From positions 4,588,001-4,652,000 of the forward strand of contig NZ_AP022573.1 of NCBI RefSeq assembly GCF_010729105.1: a DNA stretch of 64,000 nt, written 5' to 3'. This DNA comes from Mycobacterium saskatchewanense. GTDB lineage: Bacteria > Actinomycetota > Actinomycetes > Mycobacteriales > Mycobacteriaceae. The notes under the pieces were generated by a model, which saw only the letters and a list, made by a program, of their open reading frames with translations, was not told the DNA's origin and searched no databases. A program made the position numbers and the translations under genes. Of this stretch, positions 25,253 to 35,539 are shown one piece after another; positions within the stretch are counted from its first letter, which is position 1, and each line of letters opens with the position of its first letter.

Positions 25253-25258
25253 TAGTCT
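25253..25258 (+). promoter_or_regulatory. Candidate -10 box for a leaderless galT mRNA
   Basis: TAGTCT ends 8 nt before the GTG at 25267, the spacing expected when transcription starts at or next to the start codon. Leaderless mRNAs are common in mycobacteria. No ribosome site is visible before this GTG. Confidence 0.35.
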
Positions 25259-25266
25259 TCGACATC

Positions 25267-26346
25267 GTGACGGGGCCGACGCGGGCGAAGCTGGCCGATG
25301 GCCGTGAAATGCTGTTCTTTTCGCTGCCCGGGCGCCGTCCTGCCCCGGTCGAGGATCGCCGCCCCCTGCCCGAGCGGAAGCCGGACCAGTCCCAGCTGCG
25401 GTTCGACCGGTCAACCGGGCAGTGGGTGATCGTCGCCGCCCTCCGCCAGGACCGCACCTACAAACCGCCCCCCGACCAGTGCCCGCTGTGCCCGGGGCCC
25501 ACCGGGTTGACCAGCGAGGTCCCCGCTCCCGACTACGACGTCGTCGTCTTCGAGAACCGGTTCCCCAGCCTGTCCGGTTCCGGCGTGGCCCCGGTCCCCG
25601 GCGGAGTGGGCTTCGTGTCCGCGCCCGGCCACGGCCACTGCGAGGTGATCTGCTTCTCCAGCGACCACACGGGCTCCTTCGCGGGACTGGCCCCGCCGCA
25701 CGCCCGGCTGGTCGTGGACGCGTGGCGGCACCGCACCGCCGAACTCATGGCCTTCCCCGGCGTCGAGCAGGTGTTCTGCTTCGAGAATCGCGGCGAGGAG
25801 ATCGGCGTGACGTTGACCCACCCGCACGGCCAGATCTACGGCTACCCGTATCTGACGCCGCGCACGGCGGCCATGCTCGAGCAGGCGCGCCGACACCGGA
25901 AAGCCCACGGGAACAACCTGTTTGCCGACATGCTGGCGCGCGAGGTCGCCGAGGGCAGCCGCATCGTCGCGCGCACCGTGTCCTTCACCGCGTTCGTGCC
26001 GTTCGCGGCGCGCTGGCCGGTGGAGGTTCATGTCTACCCAAACCGGTTCGTGCACAACCTCATCGAGCTCACCGACCACGAGTTGGACGGGTTCACGCAG
26101 ATCTACCTGGACGTGTTGGGGCGGTTCGACCGGATGTATGCGGGCCCGCTGCCCTACATCTCGGCGTTGCACCAGTACGCCGACGCTCAAGAGCAGGACG
26201 AAGGCTACTTCCACGTCGAACTGATGTCGATCCGGCGCAGCGCCACCAAGCTCAAGTACCTGGCGGCCTCCGAGTCGGCGATGGGCGCGTTCATCAGCGA
26301 CGTCACGCCCGAAAGCGTGGCCCAGCGGCTCCGGGAACTCCGATGA
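25267..26346 (+). CDS. galT: Galactose-1-phosphate uridylyltransferase
   Basis: The 359-residue Leloir-pathway enzyme transfers UMP from UDP-glucose to galactose-1-phosphate. Zinc ligands C72 and C75 are in QCPLCPG, and the active site HPHGQ (185-189) holds the nucleophilic H187, preceded by [12 protein letters not shown] 25267 fits a leaderless start; ATG 25219 would overlap the divergent FUSC start. The stop overlaps galK as ATGA, forming a galTK operon. The neighbourhood matches M. tuberculosis (Rv0618-Rv0620), where galT is split in two; here it is a single frame. Confidence 0.93.
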   Translation: MTGPTRAKLADGREMLFFSLPGRRPAPVEDRRPLPERKPDQSQLRFDRSTGQWVIVAALRQDRTYKPPPDQCPLCPGPTGLTSEVPAPDYDVVVFENRFPSLSGSGVAPVPGGVGFVSAPGHGHCEVICFSSDHTGSFAGLAPPHARLVVDAWRHRTAELMAFPGVEQVFCFENRGEEIGVTLTHPHGQIYGYPYLTPRTAAMLEQARRHRKAHGNNLFADMLAREVAEGSRIVARTVSFTAFVPFAARWPVEVHVYPNRFVHNLIELTDHELDGFTQIYLDVLGRFDRMYAGPLPYISALHQYADAQEQDEGYFHVELMSIRRSATKLKYLAASESAMGAFISDVTPESVAQRLRELR

Positions 26347-27434
26347 CCGTCCGCTATGGCGCGCCCGGCCGGATCAACCTGATCGGCGAGCACACCGACT
26401 ACAACCTGGGTTTCGCGCTCCCGATCGCGCTCCCGCAGCGCACCGTGGTGACGTTCACGCCCGATGGCACCGACGCGATCACCGTTCACAGCACGCGCGC
26501 ACAGGGTGCGGTGAGATTTCCGCTCGGAACCGTTCCCGGACAGGTCATCGATTGGGCCGCCTACGTGGCCGGCGTGGTGTGGGCGTTACGTCAAGCCGGG
26601 CACCCGGTGCCCGGCGGCGCGATGTCCATCACCAGCGACCTGCCGATGGGGTCGGGGCTGTCGTCGTCCGCAGCGCTGGAGTGCGCGGTGCTGGGCGCGA
26701 TCGCGCAGGCCATCGGCGTCCGGATCGACCGGAAAGAGCAGGCGCGGCTCGCCCAGCGCGCCGAGAACGACTATGTCGGTGCCCCAACCGGCTTGCTCGA
26801 TCAGCTCGCCGCGCTGTTCGGCGAACCGGCGACGGCGCTGCTGATCGACTTCCGCGACCTCACCATCTCGCCGGTGCCCTTCGACCCCGAGGCGGGCGGC
26901 GTGGCGCTGCTGCTGATCGACTCGCGGGCCCGTCACGCGCACGCGGACGGCGAGTACGCGGCGCGACGCGCGTCGTGCGAGCGGGCGGCCGCCGACCTAC
27001 AGGCGTCGTCGTTACGCGACGTCTGGGATCGCGGGCGCGCGGAGTTGGACGCGGTCCGCAACCCGATCGATGCCCGCCGCGCACGCCACGTCCTGACGGA
27101 AAACGGCAGGGTATTGGATTTCGTTGCCGCGGTGGGTAATTCGGACTTCGTCGAAGCCGGACGCCTGCTGAGCGCCTCCCAGGTGTCCATGCGCGACGAC
27201 TTCGGCATCACCACCGAATACATCGACCTGATCGCCGACACCGCGGTGCGCGCGGGCGCGTTGGGAGCACGAATGACCGGCGGCGGGTTCGGTGGCTGCG
27301 TGATCGCGCTGGTCCCGGACCGACGGGCGGACGCCGTGGCCGAGGCGGTGCGGCAAACGGTGATCAGCGCCGGTCACCCGCGCCCGGTCATCACGCCCGC
27401 CCGGGCGGCCGCGGGCGCCGGACCGGGTGGATGA
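26343..27434 (+). CDS. galK: Galactokinase
   Basis: The 363-residue GHMP kinase phosphorylates galactose with ATP. It has the galactokinase signature [13 protein letters not shown] (9-21), the ATP loop [14 protein letters not shown] (100-113) and the C-terminal [13 protein letters not shown]. The start ATG 26343 overlaps the galT stop; longer in-frame extensions run inside galT and are not real. Together with galT it gives the first two Leloir steps. Confidence 0.95.
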   Translation: MTVRYGAPGRINLIGEHTDYNLGFALPIALPQRTVVTFTPDGTDAITVHSTRAQGAVRFPLGTVPGQVIDWAAYVAGVVWALRQAGHPVPGGAMSITSDLPMGSGLSSSAALECAVLGAIAQAIGVRIDRKEQARLAQRAENDYVGAPTGLLDQLAALFGEPATALLIDFRDLTISPVPFDPEAGGVALLLIDSRARHAHADGEYAARRASCERAAADLQASSLRDVWDRGRAELDAVRNPIDARRARHVLTENGRVLDFVAAVGNSDFVEAGRLLSASQVSMRDDFGITTEYIDLIADTAVRAGALGARMTGGGFGGCVIALVPDRRADAVAEAVRQTVISAGHPRPVITPARAAAGAGPGG

Positions 27435-27482
27435 GCGGCACCTATCGGTCGTAACGCGGCCTTTAGTTGTAACGTAACGGCT

Positions 27483-27821
27483 ATGAGCGTGACCGCGTGC
27501 GTGATGTGTGGCCGGAGCTTCTCGGCCCGATCGGACGCGGTTTACTGCTCGTCGGCGTGCCGGCAGAAGGCGCATCGCGCCCGGGCCGCGCGCCGGACGG
27601 CGGTGTTGCGCGAGCGCCTCGAGCGGCACGTCGGGTCCGATCGGACCAGTTCGCTGGAGCGCTCGGTCTTGCGCTCCCTGGAAAAGTCGCGGCAGCAGGT
27701 CGATCGCTCCCGCGAATTGTGCCGGATGTCCGAGGTGCGCATCCGGCGGACGGTCGCCCTCCGCCAGCAATTCGCCAAAGAGCAGTCCGTCGCGGGGACT
27801 CGGGCGAGGGGTGCGCCATGA
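27483..27821 (+). CDS. Small zinc-ribbon, coiled-coil protein
   Basis: The 112-residue protein begins with a putative zinc site, C6-x2-C9 and C22-x3-C26, followed by a very basic stretch (HRARAARR) and a long helical, probably coiled-coil segment (about 40-105). A -10-like TAACGT (27470-27475) ends 7 nt before the ATG, so a leaderless start is likely. Its stop overlaps the PAS-ANTAR gene as ATGA, so the two are co-translated and probably work together. I know no assigned function; nucleic-acid binding would fit the composition. Confidence 0.75.
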   Translation: MSVTACVMCGRSFSARSDAVYCSSACRQKAHRARAARRTAVLRERLERHVGSDRTSSLERSVLRSLEKSRQQVDRSRELCRMSEVRIRRTVALRQQFAKEQSVAGTRARGAP

Positions 27822-28489
27822 CGTGGGATCTCAACGGTCAGACCGAAGTCGTCGAGCAGGCGCTCGCGGGCGGCGTTCCGCAGCGTGCGGGTTGGTTCCG
27901 ATTCTATTTCGCGGATCAGCGCTGGGAGTGGTCCGACGAGGTCCAGCGGATGCACGGCTACGAACCCGGAACGGTGACACCGACCACCGACCTGGTGGTC
28001 TCGCACAAGCACCCCGACGATCGGGACGAGGTGGCCGCCACCATCGACGACATGGTCGAACGCCGTGGCGCCTTCAGCACGCGGCACCGCATCGTCGACA
28101 CCGGTGGCGCCACCCACGATGTGGTGGTGGTCGGCGACCAATTCTGCGACGACAACGACGAGGTGATCGGCACCCACGGCTTCTACATCGACGTCACGGC
28201 GGAACCGGAAACGAACTCCGAGGATGTCATCACCGCGAAGGTCGCGGCGATCGCCCAGCGGCGCACCGTGATCGACCAGACCAAGGGCATGCTGATGCTG
28301 GTCTACGGCATCGACGAGTCGGCCGCTTTCGATTTGCTCAAATCGCTGTCCCAGGTGCGCAACATGAAGCTGGCGCCTCTCGCCGAGCAGATCGGCAAGG
28401 ACTTCAAGGAGTTGGGCAGGGAGGCTATCTCCTCCCGGGCGCAGTTCGACCAGCGGCTGCTGACCGCTCACCTGCGCGTGTCCGGCTGA
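27818..28489 (+). CDS. PAS and ANTAR domain RNA-binding antiterminator-like regulator
   Basis: The 223-residue protein has a PAS-like sensor fold (about 25-128, FRFYFADQRWEWSDEVQRMH onwards) and a C-terminal ANTAR domain (about 140-200, with RRTVIDQTKGMLMLVYGID). ANTAR domains bind paired RNA stem-loops and prevent termination. The PAS ligand is unknown. ATG 27818 overlaps the stop of the zinc-ribbon gene; longer frames read through that gene and are rejected. Its RNA targets are not evident here. Confidence 0.88.
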   Translation: MTWDLNGQTEVVEQALAGGVPQRAGWFRFYFADQRWEWSDEVQRMHGYEPGTVTPTTDLVVSHKHPDDRDEVAATIDDMVERRGAFSTRHRIVDTGGATHDVVVVGDQFCDDNDEVIGTHGFYIDVTAEPETNSEDVITAKVAAIAQRRTVIDQTKGMLMLVYGIDESAAFDLLKSLSQVRNMKLAPLAEQIGKDFKELGREAISSRAQFDQRLLTAHLRVSG

Positions 28490-28501
28490 ACGGCAACGCT
28501 A

Positions 28502-28993
28502 TTAGGCCGGCGTGAAGCGCACCGCCGCCAGGCCGAGCCGGTTGACCGCCTCGGCGAACTCCTCCCGCGTGGGGATGCGCTGCTCGCGGAACTTCAGCCC
28601 GATCATGCGCTGCGCGCGCCGCACGCCGTACGACTCGGCGCAACGCAGGAGGAGCTCGCTGACGGTGGCGGGATCGCGGATGAGGTCACCGCGCATCGCG
28701 ATGGTCCTGCCGCCGTACACCACGCGGGCGGGGGCGCCGTCGCGGAAGTTCTGCTTCCATGCGGCACCCGTCAGCGCATAGAGGTCGCCGTCGATCAGGT
28801 GCGCGCTCACCGGAATTGAGAACTGGCGGCCCGTCTTTCGTCCGGTGAAGCCCAGCACCATCAGCTGCTTGCCCGCGGGCCCGGCGAGCGGGGTGCGCAG
28901 CAGCACGCCCAGGATCGGATTGACCAGACGGATCACCAGCGACGGCGGGTGCCCGGCGTCAACCGCATACGGCTGTTCTGCCATGGAGTACAC
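28502..28993 (-). CDS. Ddn-like / DUF385 F420-dependent reductase-like protein
   Basis: The 163-residue protein matches the split-barrel deazaflavin-dependent nitroreductase (Ddn) superfamily of mycobacteria: a hydrophobic N-terminus (PSLVIRLVNPILGVLLRTPL), then MVLGFTGRKTGRQFSIPVS (about 46-64), DLYALTGAAWKQNFRDG and PARVVYGG. Family members use F420H2 to reduce quinones or nitro compounds. The start may be GTG 28993 or ATG 28984. It is convergent with the PAS-ANTAR gene. The cofactor is inferred from the family. Confidence 0.8.
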   Translation of the reverse strand: MYSMAEQPYAVDAGHPPSLVIRLVNPILGVLLRTPLAGPAGKQLMVLGFTGRKTGRQFSIPVSAHLIDGDLYALTGAAWKQNFRDGAPARVVYGGRTIAMRGDLIRDPATVSELLLRCAESYGVRRAQRMIGLKFREQRIPTREEFAEAVNRLGLAAVRFTPA

Positions 28994-29224
28994 GGTAAGG
29001 CCAAGGAGTCCCGCGCGACAGCCGGAGCCGGCGCCCTCCGCCAGTCGATCACCGCCACCGTGTGGTTGCCCGGGTTCGCCAAGCTAGAAGACATGTGACA
29101 AATAGCAGATCGTGCGACCCTCGGCAACGCGATCACGCCGGTTCTCCGACGCTGCACGGCGAGAAACTCGAGAAGATCCCAGCTTGGCCATGGACATCCA
29201 ATTCCCGGGCCGCGGCCAGCGCCG

Positions 29225-29332
29225 AAAGGCATCGCCGGGACGGTGCCGCTGTCGGAAGCCATCCCGGCGCTGACGGAGCTGGAACGCAACGGCACCGCGA
29301 AGCGCGGCAAGCTCATCATCGTGCCCGGATGA
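29225..29332 (+). pseudogene. C-terminal remnant of a zinc-type alcohol/quinone dehydrogenase
   Basis: The frame ending at TGA 29330-29332 reads VPLSEAIPALTELERNGT followed by a KRGKLIIVPG-like end. This is the typical C-terminus of a medium-chain dehydrogenase, but no matching domain or start lies upstream. The 408-bp gap 28994-29401 therefore looks like a decayed gene. It has no other recognisable content except the upstream region of the mannosidase. Confidence 0.5.
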
Positions 29333-29401
29333 ATCCGAATTTGCGCGCATTCATCTCGCAAACAGCCGCGCGAGTACGGGCTCATCCAGTAAGAGACAGG
29401 T

Positions 29402-32050
29402 ATGAAGTCGCGGAAGGCGCTCCTCGCGCTCGTCGCCGCGACCGCTGTCCTGGTGGCTTTCGTCGCGGCGGCCCCACCCATCTCCTACGACGGCGAGCCC
29501 GGCTTCGTCGCCAACCCCGTCGAGCACGTGGACACGCTGATCGGCACCGGGACGGGCGGCGACATCGTGGGCGAGATCAACAACTTCCCCGGCGCTTCCG
29601 TCCCGTTCGGCATGGTGCAGTATTCGCCGGACACGGTGAACGACTACGCCGGCTACAGCTACGGCAATCCCCACTCCACCGGCTTCAGCATGACCCACGC
29701 CTCGGTCGGATGCGCCGCGTTCGGCGACATCTCGATGCTGCCGACGACCACCGACATCGGCGCGCAGCCCTGGAACGCGTCGGAGAGGATCGCGCACGAC
29801 GACACCGAACAGGGTGTGCCGGGCTACTACACGGTTCGATTTCCGGACACCGGCGTGACCGCGGAGCTCACCGCCACCACCCGCACCGGAGTCGGCCGGT
29901 TCAGCTACCCGCGCAACGGGCGCCCCGCCCTGTTCCACGTGCGCTCCGGCGCCTCGCTGGCGGGAAATTCGCGCGCGGCCATGCAGATCGGCGACGACAA
30001 CACGACGATCACCGGCTGGGCCACCAGCGGCGGGTTCTGCGGCAAGAGAAACACCTACACGGTGTATTTCGCGATGAAGTTCAGCCAGCCGTTCGTCTCC
30101 TACGGCGCGTGGGACGGCTACGGGGTTTCAGCCGGTGCCCGCACCGTGGTCTCGCCCTACAGCGGGGGATACGTGTCGTTCCCGCCCGGCTCGGCGCTCG
30201 AGGTGCGGACGGCGCTGTCCTACGTCAGCCTCGACGGCGCGCGGGCCAACCTGGCTGCCGAAAGCGGGGCCACCTTCGACGGCGTGCGCGACGCAGCGGT
30301 CTCGCAGTGGAACGCCGCCCTGTCACGCATCGAGGTGGCCGGCAGGAACGCCGACAACCTGGCGACGTTTTATACCTCGCTCTACCGATCCCTGTTGCAC
30401 CCCAATACGTTCAACGACGCCGACGGCCGCTATGTCGGATTCGACGGGGTGACCCACGCCGTGGCGGCGGGCCACACCCAGTACGCCAACTTCTCCGACT
30501 GGGACACCTACCGGTGCCTGGCGGCCCTGCAGGCGCTGCTCTTTCCCGAACGGGCCGGTGACATGGCCCAATCCCTGGTCAACGACGCCGAACAGAGCGG
30601 GGCGCTGCCCCGCTGGCCGCTCGCCAACGCCGCGACCGGGGAGATGACCGGAGACAACGTCGTCCCGCTCATCGCGAATTTCCATGCCTTCGGGGCGAGG
30701 GATTTCGACGCCCGGACGGCACTGCGCTACATGGTCGACGCGGCCGAGCACGGCGGTGTCGGCCTGCACGGCTACGTCGAGCGGCCCGGCATCGACACCT
30801 ACCTGGCGCTGGGTTACGCGCCGCAGAGCGCGGCGTTCCGGACCGACGACCGCATTGCCGGCGCGTCGATCACGCTGGAGTGGTCGGTCGACGACTTCGC
30901 TATCTCCCGCTTCGCCGACTCGCTCGGCGACGCCGCGACCGCCGCGGCCTTCCAGGACCGCTCGCAGTACTGGCAGAACTTGTTCAATCCGAGCACCCAT
31001 TACATTTCGCCCCGCAACGCGACCACCGGGCTGTTTCGACCCGGCCCCGGATTTGTGCAGTCCCGCTTCGGCTTTGGGCAGGACGGCTTCGACGAGGGCA
31101 ACGCCGAGCAGTACGTCTGGTGGGTGCCGCACAACGTCGCCGGGCTGGTCACCGCGCTCGGCGGCCGCGCGGCGGTGGCCGGGCGGCTGGACCGCTTCAC
31201 CAGGAAGCTCAACGTCGGGCCCGGCGAGCCGTACCTGTGGGCCGGCAACGAGCCCGGCTTCGCGGTGCCGTGGCTGTACAACTACGTCGGGCAACCGTGG
31301 AAGACCCAGTTCACGGTGGATCGCGTGCGCGGGCTTTTCGGTCCCACACCCGACGGGGAGCCGGGCAACGACGACCTCGGCGCCCTCGCCAGCTGGTACG
31401 TGTGGGCCGCGCTCGGGCTGTATCCGAGCACTCCCGGCACGCCGATACTCTCGGTGAGCGCACCGCTTTTCGATCGCGCGGTCATCGCGCTTCCGGGCGG
31501 CAGGTCCATCCGGATGTCCGCGCCAGGGGCGTCCGGGCCGCAACACCTCCGGTACATCAGCGGCCTGAGCGTCGACGGCCGGCCCACCGATCACACGTCG
31601 CTCCCGGAGTCGATCGTCGGCACGGGCGCGGACCTGACGTTCACGCTGGCCGCCTACCCCGACAAGGTGTGGGGCACCGCCGAATCCTCCGCGCCGCCGT
31701 CATTCGGGACGGGCGGCACGGCTGTGACCGTAAACGTTTGGCGTCCGGTCGTCACCATCGCGCCCGGGAGCACCGGCACCGTCAAGGTCGACCTGCAACG
31801 GATGGTCGACGGTGCCGACGGGTACGCCATCACCGGTGCGGCCTCCGACACCGGGGTCACGGGGATCTCCGTGGCGCCCATGTCCGCCCGATTCGGCGCG
31901 GACGGATCGGCCGACCCCGCCGTCACGATCTCGGTGGCGCGATCGGTGCCCGAGGGGTACGAGCTGGTGAACCTCGACGTCACGGTCGGCCAGAGCGTGC
32001 GGCGGGCGGTGGTCCTGGCCGTGGTCATGGCCGACTCCGGCCAGGACTGA
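29402..32050 (+). CDS. Exported GH92-family alpha-mannosidase
   Basis: The 882-residue protein starts with a signal peptide (basic MKSRK, then a hydrophobic stretch to about residue 23). It then has the GH92 N-terminal beta-domain ([17 protein letters not shown], about 39-55) and the alpha/alpha-barrel with the [17 protein letters not shown] (about 561-577), WAGNEPGF (about 613-620) and [19 protein letters not shown] (about 652-670) motifs that carry the catalytic acids in this calcium-dependent family. A beta-rich domain of about 120 residues follows. It could trim mannose from secreted glycoproteins or host glycans. An M. tuberculosis GH92 protein (Rv0584) is the likely homologue. It is convergent with the next gene (8 bp apart). 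Confidence 0.92.
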   Translation: MKSRKALLALVAATAVLVAFVAAAPPISYDGEPGFVANPVEHVDTLIGTGTGGDIVGEINNFPGASVPFGMVQYSPDTVNDYAGYSYGNPHSTGFSMTHASVGCAAFGDISMLPTTTDIGAQPWNASERIAHDDTEQGVPGYYTVRFPDTGVTAELTATTRTGVGRFSYPRNGRPALFHVRSGASLAGNSRAAMQIGDDNTTITGWATSGGFCGKRNTYTVYFAMKFSQPFVSYGAWDGYGVSAGARTVVSPYSGGYVSFPPGSALEVRTALSYVSLDGARANLAAESGATFDGVRDAAVSQWNAALSRIEVAGRNADNLATFYTSLYRSLLHPNTFNDADGRYVGFDGVTHAVAAGHTQYANFSDWDTYRCLAALQALLFPERAGDMAQSLVNDAEQSGALPRWPLANAATGEMTGDNVVPLIANFHAFGARDFDARTALRYMVDAAEHGGVGLHGYVERPGIDTYLALGYAPQSAAFRTDDRIAGASITLEWSVDDFAISRFADSLGDAATAAAFQDRSQYWQNLFNPSTHYISPRNATTGLFRPGPGFVQSRFGFGQDGFDEGNAEQYVWWVPHNVAGLVTALGGRAAVAGRLDRFTRKLNVGPGEPYLWAGNEPGFAVPWLYNYVGQPWKTQFTVDRVRGLFGPTPDGEPGNDDLGALASWYVWAALGLYPSTPGTPILSVSAPLFDRAVIALPGGRSIRMSAPGASGPQHLRYISGLSVDGRPTDHTSLPESIVGTGADLTFTLAAYPDKVWGTAESSAPPSFGTGGTAVTVNVWRPVVTIAPGSTGTVKVDLQRMVDGADGYAITGAASDTGVTGISVAPMSARFGADGSADPAVTISVARSVPEGYELVNLDVTVGQSVRRAVVLAVVMADSGQD

Positions 32051-32058
32051 TACGGCCG

Positions 32059-34434
32059 TCAGATCATCTCGTTCTTGGTCAGCCAGCGCATCACGGGCCA
32101 GCCGACGAACACCGGCAGCCAGCAGGTGAGGATCCGGTACAGCAGCACCGACGGCACGCCGACCGCCGCGGGCACGCCGAAGGCGGCCAGACCACCGATC
32201 AGGGCGGCTTCGACGGCCCCCACGCCGCCCGGTGTCGGGGCGGCGGAGGCCAGGGTCCCGCCGACCATGGTCACCACGGTGACGGTGACGAAGGTGGTGT
32301 CCCCGCCGAAGGCTTCGACGCTGGCCCATAGCGCCAGGGCCGCGCCCAGAGTTGTTCCGGCACAACCGATCAGGATCAGCGCCAGTCGCCTGGGCTCGCG
32401 GGCGAGCTTCAGCAGGTCGCTCGTGACCTCGGCCAGCTTCGGCCGCACCTCCGTCGCCAACCACATGCGGAGCTTGGGCACGAACAGGAACGTGCCGATG
32501 ATGCCGAGCGCCACGCCGGCGATCAGGTAGAGCATGGTAGCGCTCGGGACGAAATGTGACAGGTCGGCCGACGCGCCCGCCAGCGCGCTGAACAACACCA
32601 ACAGCGTGAGGTGGACGATCACCTGCACCGACTGTTGCAGCGCCACCGCCGCGGTGGCCCGCATGGCGGTCAGGCCGTTCTTCTGCAGGAACCGCGTGCT
32701 CAGCGCCAGGCCGCCGACGCCGGCCGGGGTGGTGGTCGCGGCGAAGGTGTTGGCGACCTGCGCGATCGAGAGCGTGAAGAAGCCCACCGTCCCGTCTGCG
32801 CACGCCCACAGCGCCGCCGCCGCCCCCACATAGGTGAGCGCCGACACCGCCAGGCCCAGCACCGCCCACCACCAGTTGGCGTGCCGCAGCTCGGAGAAGA
32901 ACGTCGGCACCGTGCTGATGAAGGGGTAGGCGACGTAGACCAGCGCGCCGAAGAGCACCAGCTGGATCACCTGGCTGCGCGTGAACCGGGTGATCGTCTC
33001 GGTCTTGATCTGGTCCGCGCCGGTTTGCCGCTTGACCTCCGCCCGGGCGGCCGCGATGACCGCGCCGGAATCGGGAACCGATTTGCGGATCCCCTTCGGC
33101 ACAGCGGTTTTCGTCAATCGTCGGGACGCCTCGAGGATCGCATCCTTGCCGAACGCGTCGATCGCCGAGGCCACCGCCTGCTTCGGGTCGTACAGCGCCG
33201 ACGCCGTCACCAGCAGCTGGGCGATGTCGGACTGGAGTTGCGCGTCGGTGGCTCCGTACTCGGCGCTAAAGAAGTCACCGAAGAGGACGGTGCCGTCGTC
33301 GACCGTGATCTCGTGGCTGCGCAGGTCGCCGTGGGAGATCTGGTGGCCGTTGAGGACGTGCAGCGACTCCCACAGTCGCGCGACGGGAGTCGTCTCCGCG
33401 CAGCGGTCGATGGGCACGCCGCGGCGTGGCTGGTGCGAGTACAGCATCCAGCCCCGGCTCAGGGGAGCCACGGCAATCGTCGAGGTGTTCGCGAGCCCCA
33501 GGTCCCCGATGGCGATCGCCATGAGAGCGCGATGCTCGACGGCGCGGCGCATGGAGGTGACCAGCGGGGCGGTCTCGGCGTCGCGCAGCCGCAGCTTGCT
33601 CCAGAGCTGACGCAGCGCGCCGCCGCTGCGTTGGTGCGGGCCGTACAACTCGATCACGGCCGAGTCGTCCGGGTGCTCGCACTCGCCGGACAACACCAGC
33701 GGTCCGCGCCCGGCCGGCCGCACCACGGTGAGCCGGGAGACGACGAAGCCGCGCTTGGCCATCGCCCGCACGGCCGCCTCCAGCGGCACTTCCAGCGCGG
33801 GCGTGCCGACGACGAGCACCACGAGGGACCCGACCAGCCACCCGACCGCCAGGCCCAGCAGTGCGCGGGCCGGCACGATGGCGCTGACCACCAGGTGGAT
33901 CGGCACGAATGCCAGCAGCAGGCCCCACCACCACCGCCGCCACCGCGCCGGCAGCCAGGGGCCCGCCACCGTCAGCACGGCCGCGAGCATCGCGATCCAG
34001 CGCGGGTCATCGAGGAACTGGGCCAGCACGGTCTGGAGGCGGTCGGACACGTCGAAGTGCCACCGGGGCGCCGAGAATCCGTTGCCGCCCAACGACAGCA
34101 GCAGCGCCGCCAGCAGCGCGGCCGCCGCGTAGGCGCCGAGCAGCTTCCATTTGCGCGCGACGATCAGCCCGATCAGGATCATGAACGGCAGGGCCAGGAT
34201 CGCGACGCCGTACGCGAGGTAGACCAGGTCGGATTGCCGGGGAGAGAGCACCCCGACGATCTGGGAGATGGATTTCTCCAGCGCCTCCCACTGGGGTCGG
34301 GTGATCAGCGAGCTCGTGATCACGGTGGCCAGCAGCACGACGCTCGCGGCGAGGCGCAGGATGTCGTTGGTTCGCCGGGCCAGCGGTTGCAGCAAGCTGC
34401 CGGAAACGCTGACCTCGCGCCCGTCGACTCGCAT
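32059..34434 (-). CDS. Large membrane protein: kinase-like domain fused to an LPG-synthase/flippase-type TM domain
   Basis: The 791-residue protein has N-terminal helices (about 15-200), a cytoplasmic domain with the kinase-like motif HGDLRSHEI near residue 363 and GDFFSAEYG near 380, and a C-terminal helix bundle (about 470-785) like the lysylphosphatidylglycerol synthase transmembrane domain (PTPGGVGAVEAALIGGLAAF). The kinase-like motif lacks the Asn that usually follows HGDLxxx, so activity is doubtful. ATG 34434 is chosen; longer frames run antisense to the methyltransferase gene. It could flip or modify a lipid. The function is unknown. Confidence 0.85.
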   Translation of the reverse strand: MRVDGREVSVSGSLLQPLARRTNDILRLAASVVLLATVITSSLITRPQWEALEKSISQIVGVLSPRQSDLVYLAYGVAILALPFMILIGLIVARKWKLLGAYAAAALLAALLLSLGGNGFSAPRWHFDVSDRLQTVLAQFLDDPRWIAMLAAVLTVAGPWLPARWRRWWWGLLLAFVPIHLVVSAIVPARALLGLAVGWLVGSLVVLVVGTPALEVPLEAAVRAMAKRGFVVSRLTVVRPAGRGPLVLSGECEHPDDSAVIELYGPHQRSGGALRQLWSKLRLRDAETAPLVTSMRRAVEHRALMAIAIGDLGLANTSTIAVAPLSRGWMLYSHQPRRGVPIDRCAETTPVARLWESLHVLNGHQISHGDLRSHEITVDDGTVLFGDFFSAEYGATDAQLQSDIAQLLVTASALYDPKQAVASAIDAFGKDAILEASRRLTKTAVPKGIRKSVPDSGAVIAAARAEVKRQTGADQIKTETITRFTRSQVIQLVLFGALVYVAYPFISTVPTFFSELRHANWWWAVLGLAVSALTYVGAAAALWACADGTVGFFTLSIAQVANTFAATTTPAGVGGLALSTRFLQKNGLTAMRATAAVALQQSVQVIVHLTLLVLFSALAGASADLSHFVPSATMLYLIAGVALGIIGTFLFVPKLRMWLATEVRPKLAEVTSDLLKLAREPRRLALILIGCAGTTLGAALALWASVEAFGGDTTFVTVTVVTMVGGTLASAAPTPGGVGAVEAALIGGLAAFGVPAAVGVPSVLLYRILTCWLPVFVGWPVMRWLTKNEMI

Positions 34435-34581
34435 CGTCCCAATATCCCTCGCGGCTCGGGCTCCGGACCGTTGGCGCCCCGACGGACAAGTTAACCGGAT
34501 ACCCGGTTGCGCGAAAGCTTGCTCGCATCCGGCGCGCGTAGGGTCGGACACATGCGCGTGCCGGCGAAGGGGAGGGTGACC

Positions 34582-35532
34582 GTGGCGAGGACGGACAACG
34601 ACACCTGGGAGATCACCGAAAGCGTGGGCGCGACGGCCCTGGGCGTCGCGGCGGCCAGGGCCGCGGAGACCGACAGTGAGAACCCGCTGATCAGGGATGA
34701 ATTCGCCCGTGTTTTCCTGCACGCCGCCGGCGAGGGGATGTGGAACTGGTTCGCGGCCCCCGACCTGCCCGCCCAGGTCGCGGAGGCCGAACCGGACCTC
34801 AAGCCGAGGATGCAGGGGATGGTCGACTACATGGCCGTCCGGACGGCGTTCTTCGACAAGTTCTTTCTCGACGCGGCCGCCGCCGGCGTGCGCCAGGTGG
34901 TGATCCTGGCGTCGGGCCTGGACTCGCGGGCGTGGCGGCTGGCGTGGCCGGACGGTGTCACGGTCTACGAACTTGACCAGCCGCAGGTCCTGCAGTGGAA
35001 GCTGGCGACGTTGCGCGACAACGGGTTCGCGCCTGCCTGCGACCTGGTCACCGTTCCCGTCGACCTGCGTCACGACTGGCCCGCCGCGTTGCGGGAGGCC
35101 GGTTTCGACCCCGGCGCGCCGAGCGCGTGGTCGGCCGAGGGGCTGCTGCCGTTCCTGCCCGCGGCGGCCCAGGAGCTGTTGTTCGAGCGGGTTCAGGCGC
35201 TCGGCGCAGCGGGCAGCCGGATCGCCGTGGAGGCGCCGGGCCCCGACTTCCTCGACGAGGACGCCATCGCCCGGCAGCGCGAGACGATGCAGCGAGTGCG
35301 CGACGTGATGGCCGAGCTGGAACCCGAGCGCGACATACCCGACGTCGCGGACCTGTGGTATTTCGAGGAGCGTGAGGACGTCGGCGATTGGCTGCACCGG
35401 CACGGCTGGGAGGTGGTGGTGACGCCCGCCGAGGAGCTGTTGGCCAGTTACGACCGCAGGCCTCCGCAGGGCGTCGAGGGTGCGATCCCGCAGACGCTCT
35501 TCGTCGCGGGCGAGCGTGCTGAGGGGAAGTGA
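34582..35532 (+). CDS. SAM-dependent methyltransferase, TIGR00027/LCM-like mycobacterial family
   Basis: The 316-residue member of the large mycobacterial family of putative methyltransferases (relatives Rv0725c and Rv0731c) starts at [20 protein letters not shown] and has the SAM-binding [18 protein letters not shown] (about 108-125), then [11 protein letters not shown] 34582 is chosen because GGGGAGG lies just upstream; the family start is at this residue. A closely similar copy follows after 7 nt. Substrate unknown for the family. Confidence 0.9.
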   Translation: MARTDNDTWEITESVGATALGVAAARAAETDSENPLIRDEFARVFLHAAGEGMWNWFAAPDLPAQVAEAEPDLKPRMQGMVDYMAVRTAFFDKFFLDAAAAGVRQVVILASGLDSRAWRLAWPDGVTVYELDQPQVLQWKLATLRDNGFAPACDLVTVPVDLRHDWPAALREAGFDPGAPSAWSAEGLLPFLPAAAQELLFERVQALGAAGSRIAVEAPGPDFLDEDAIARQRETMQRVRDVMAELEPERDIPDVADLWYFEEREDVGDWLHRHGWEVVVTPAEELLASYDRRPPQGVEGAIPQTLFVAGERAEGK

Positions 35533-35539
35533 GCGTCGA

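Noticed and set aside
29062..29350. Frames on both strands in the gap before the mannosidase
   Set aside because: They have shadow-like composition; only the short dehydrogenase tail is readable.
32611..34494. Long rightward open frame (627 codons)
   Set aside because: Antisense to the kinase-like membrane protein, with His/Arg/Gln-rich low complexity.
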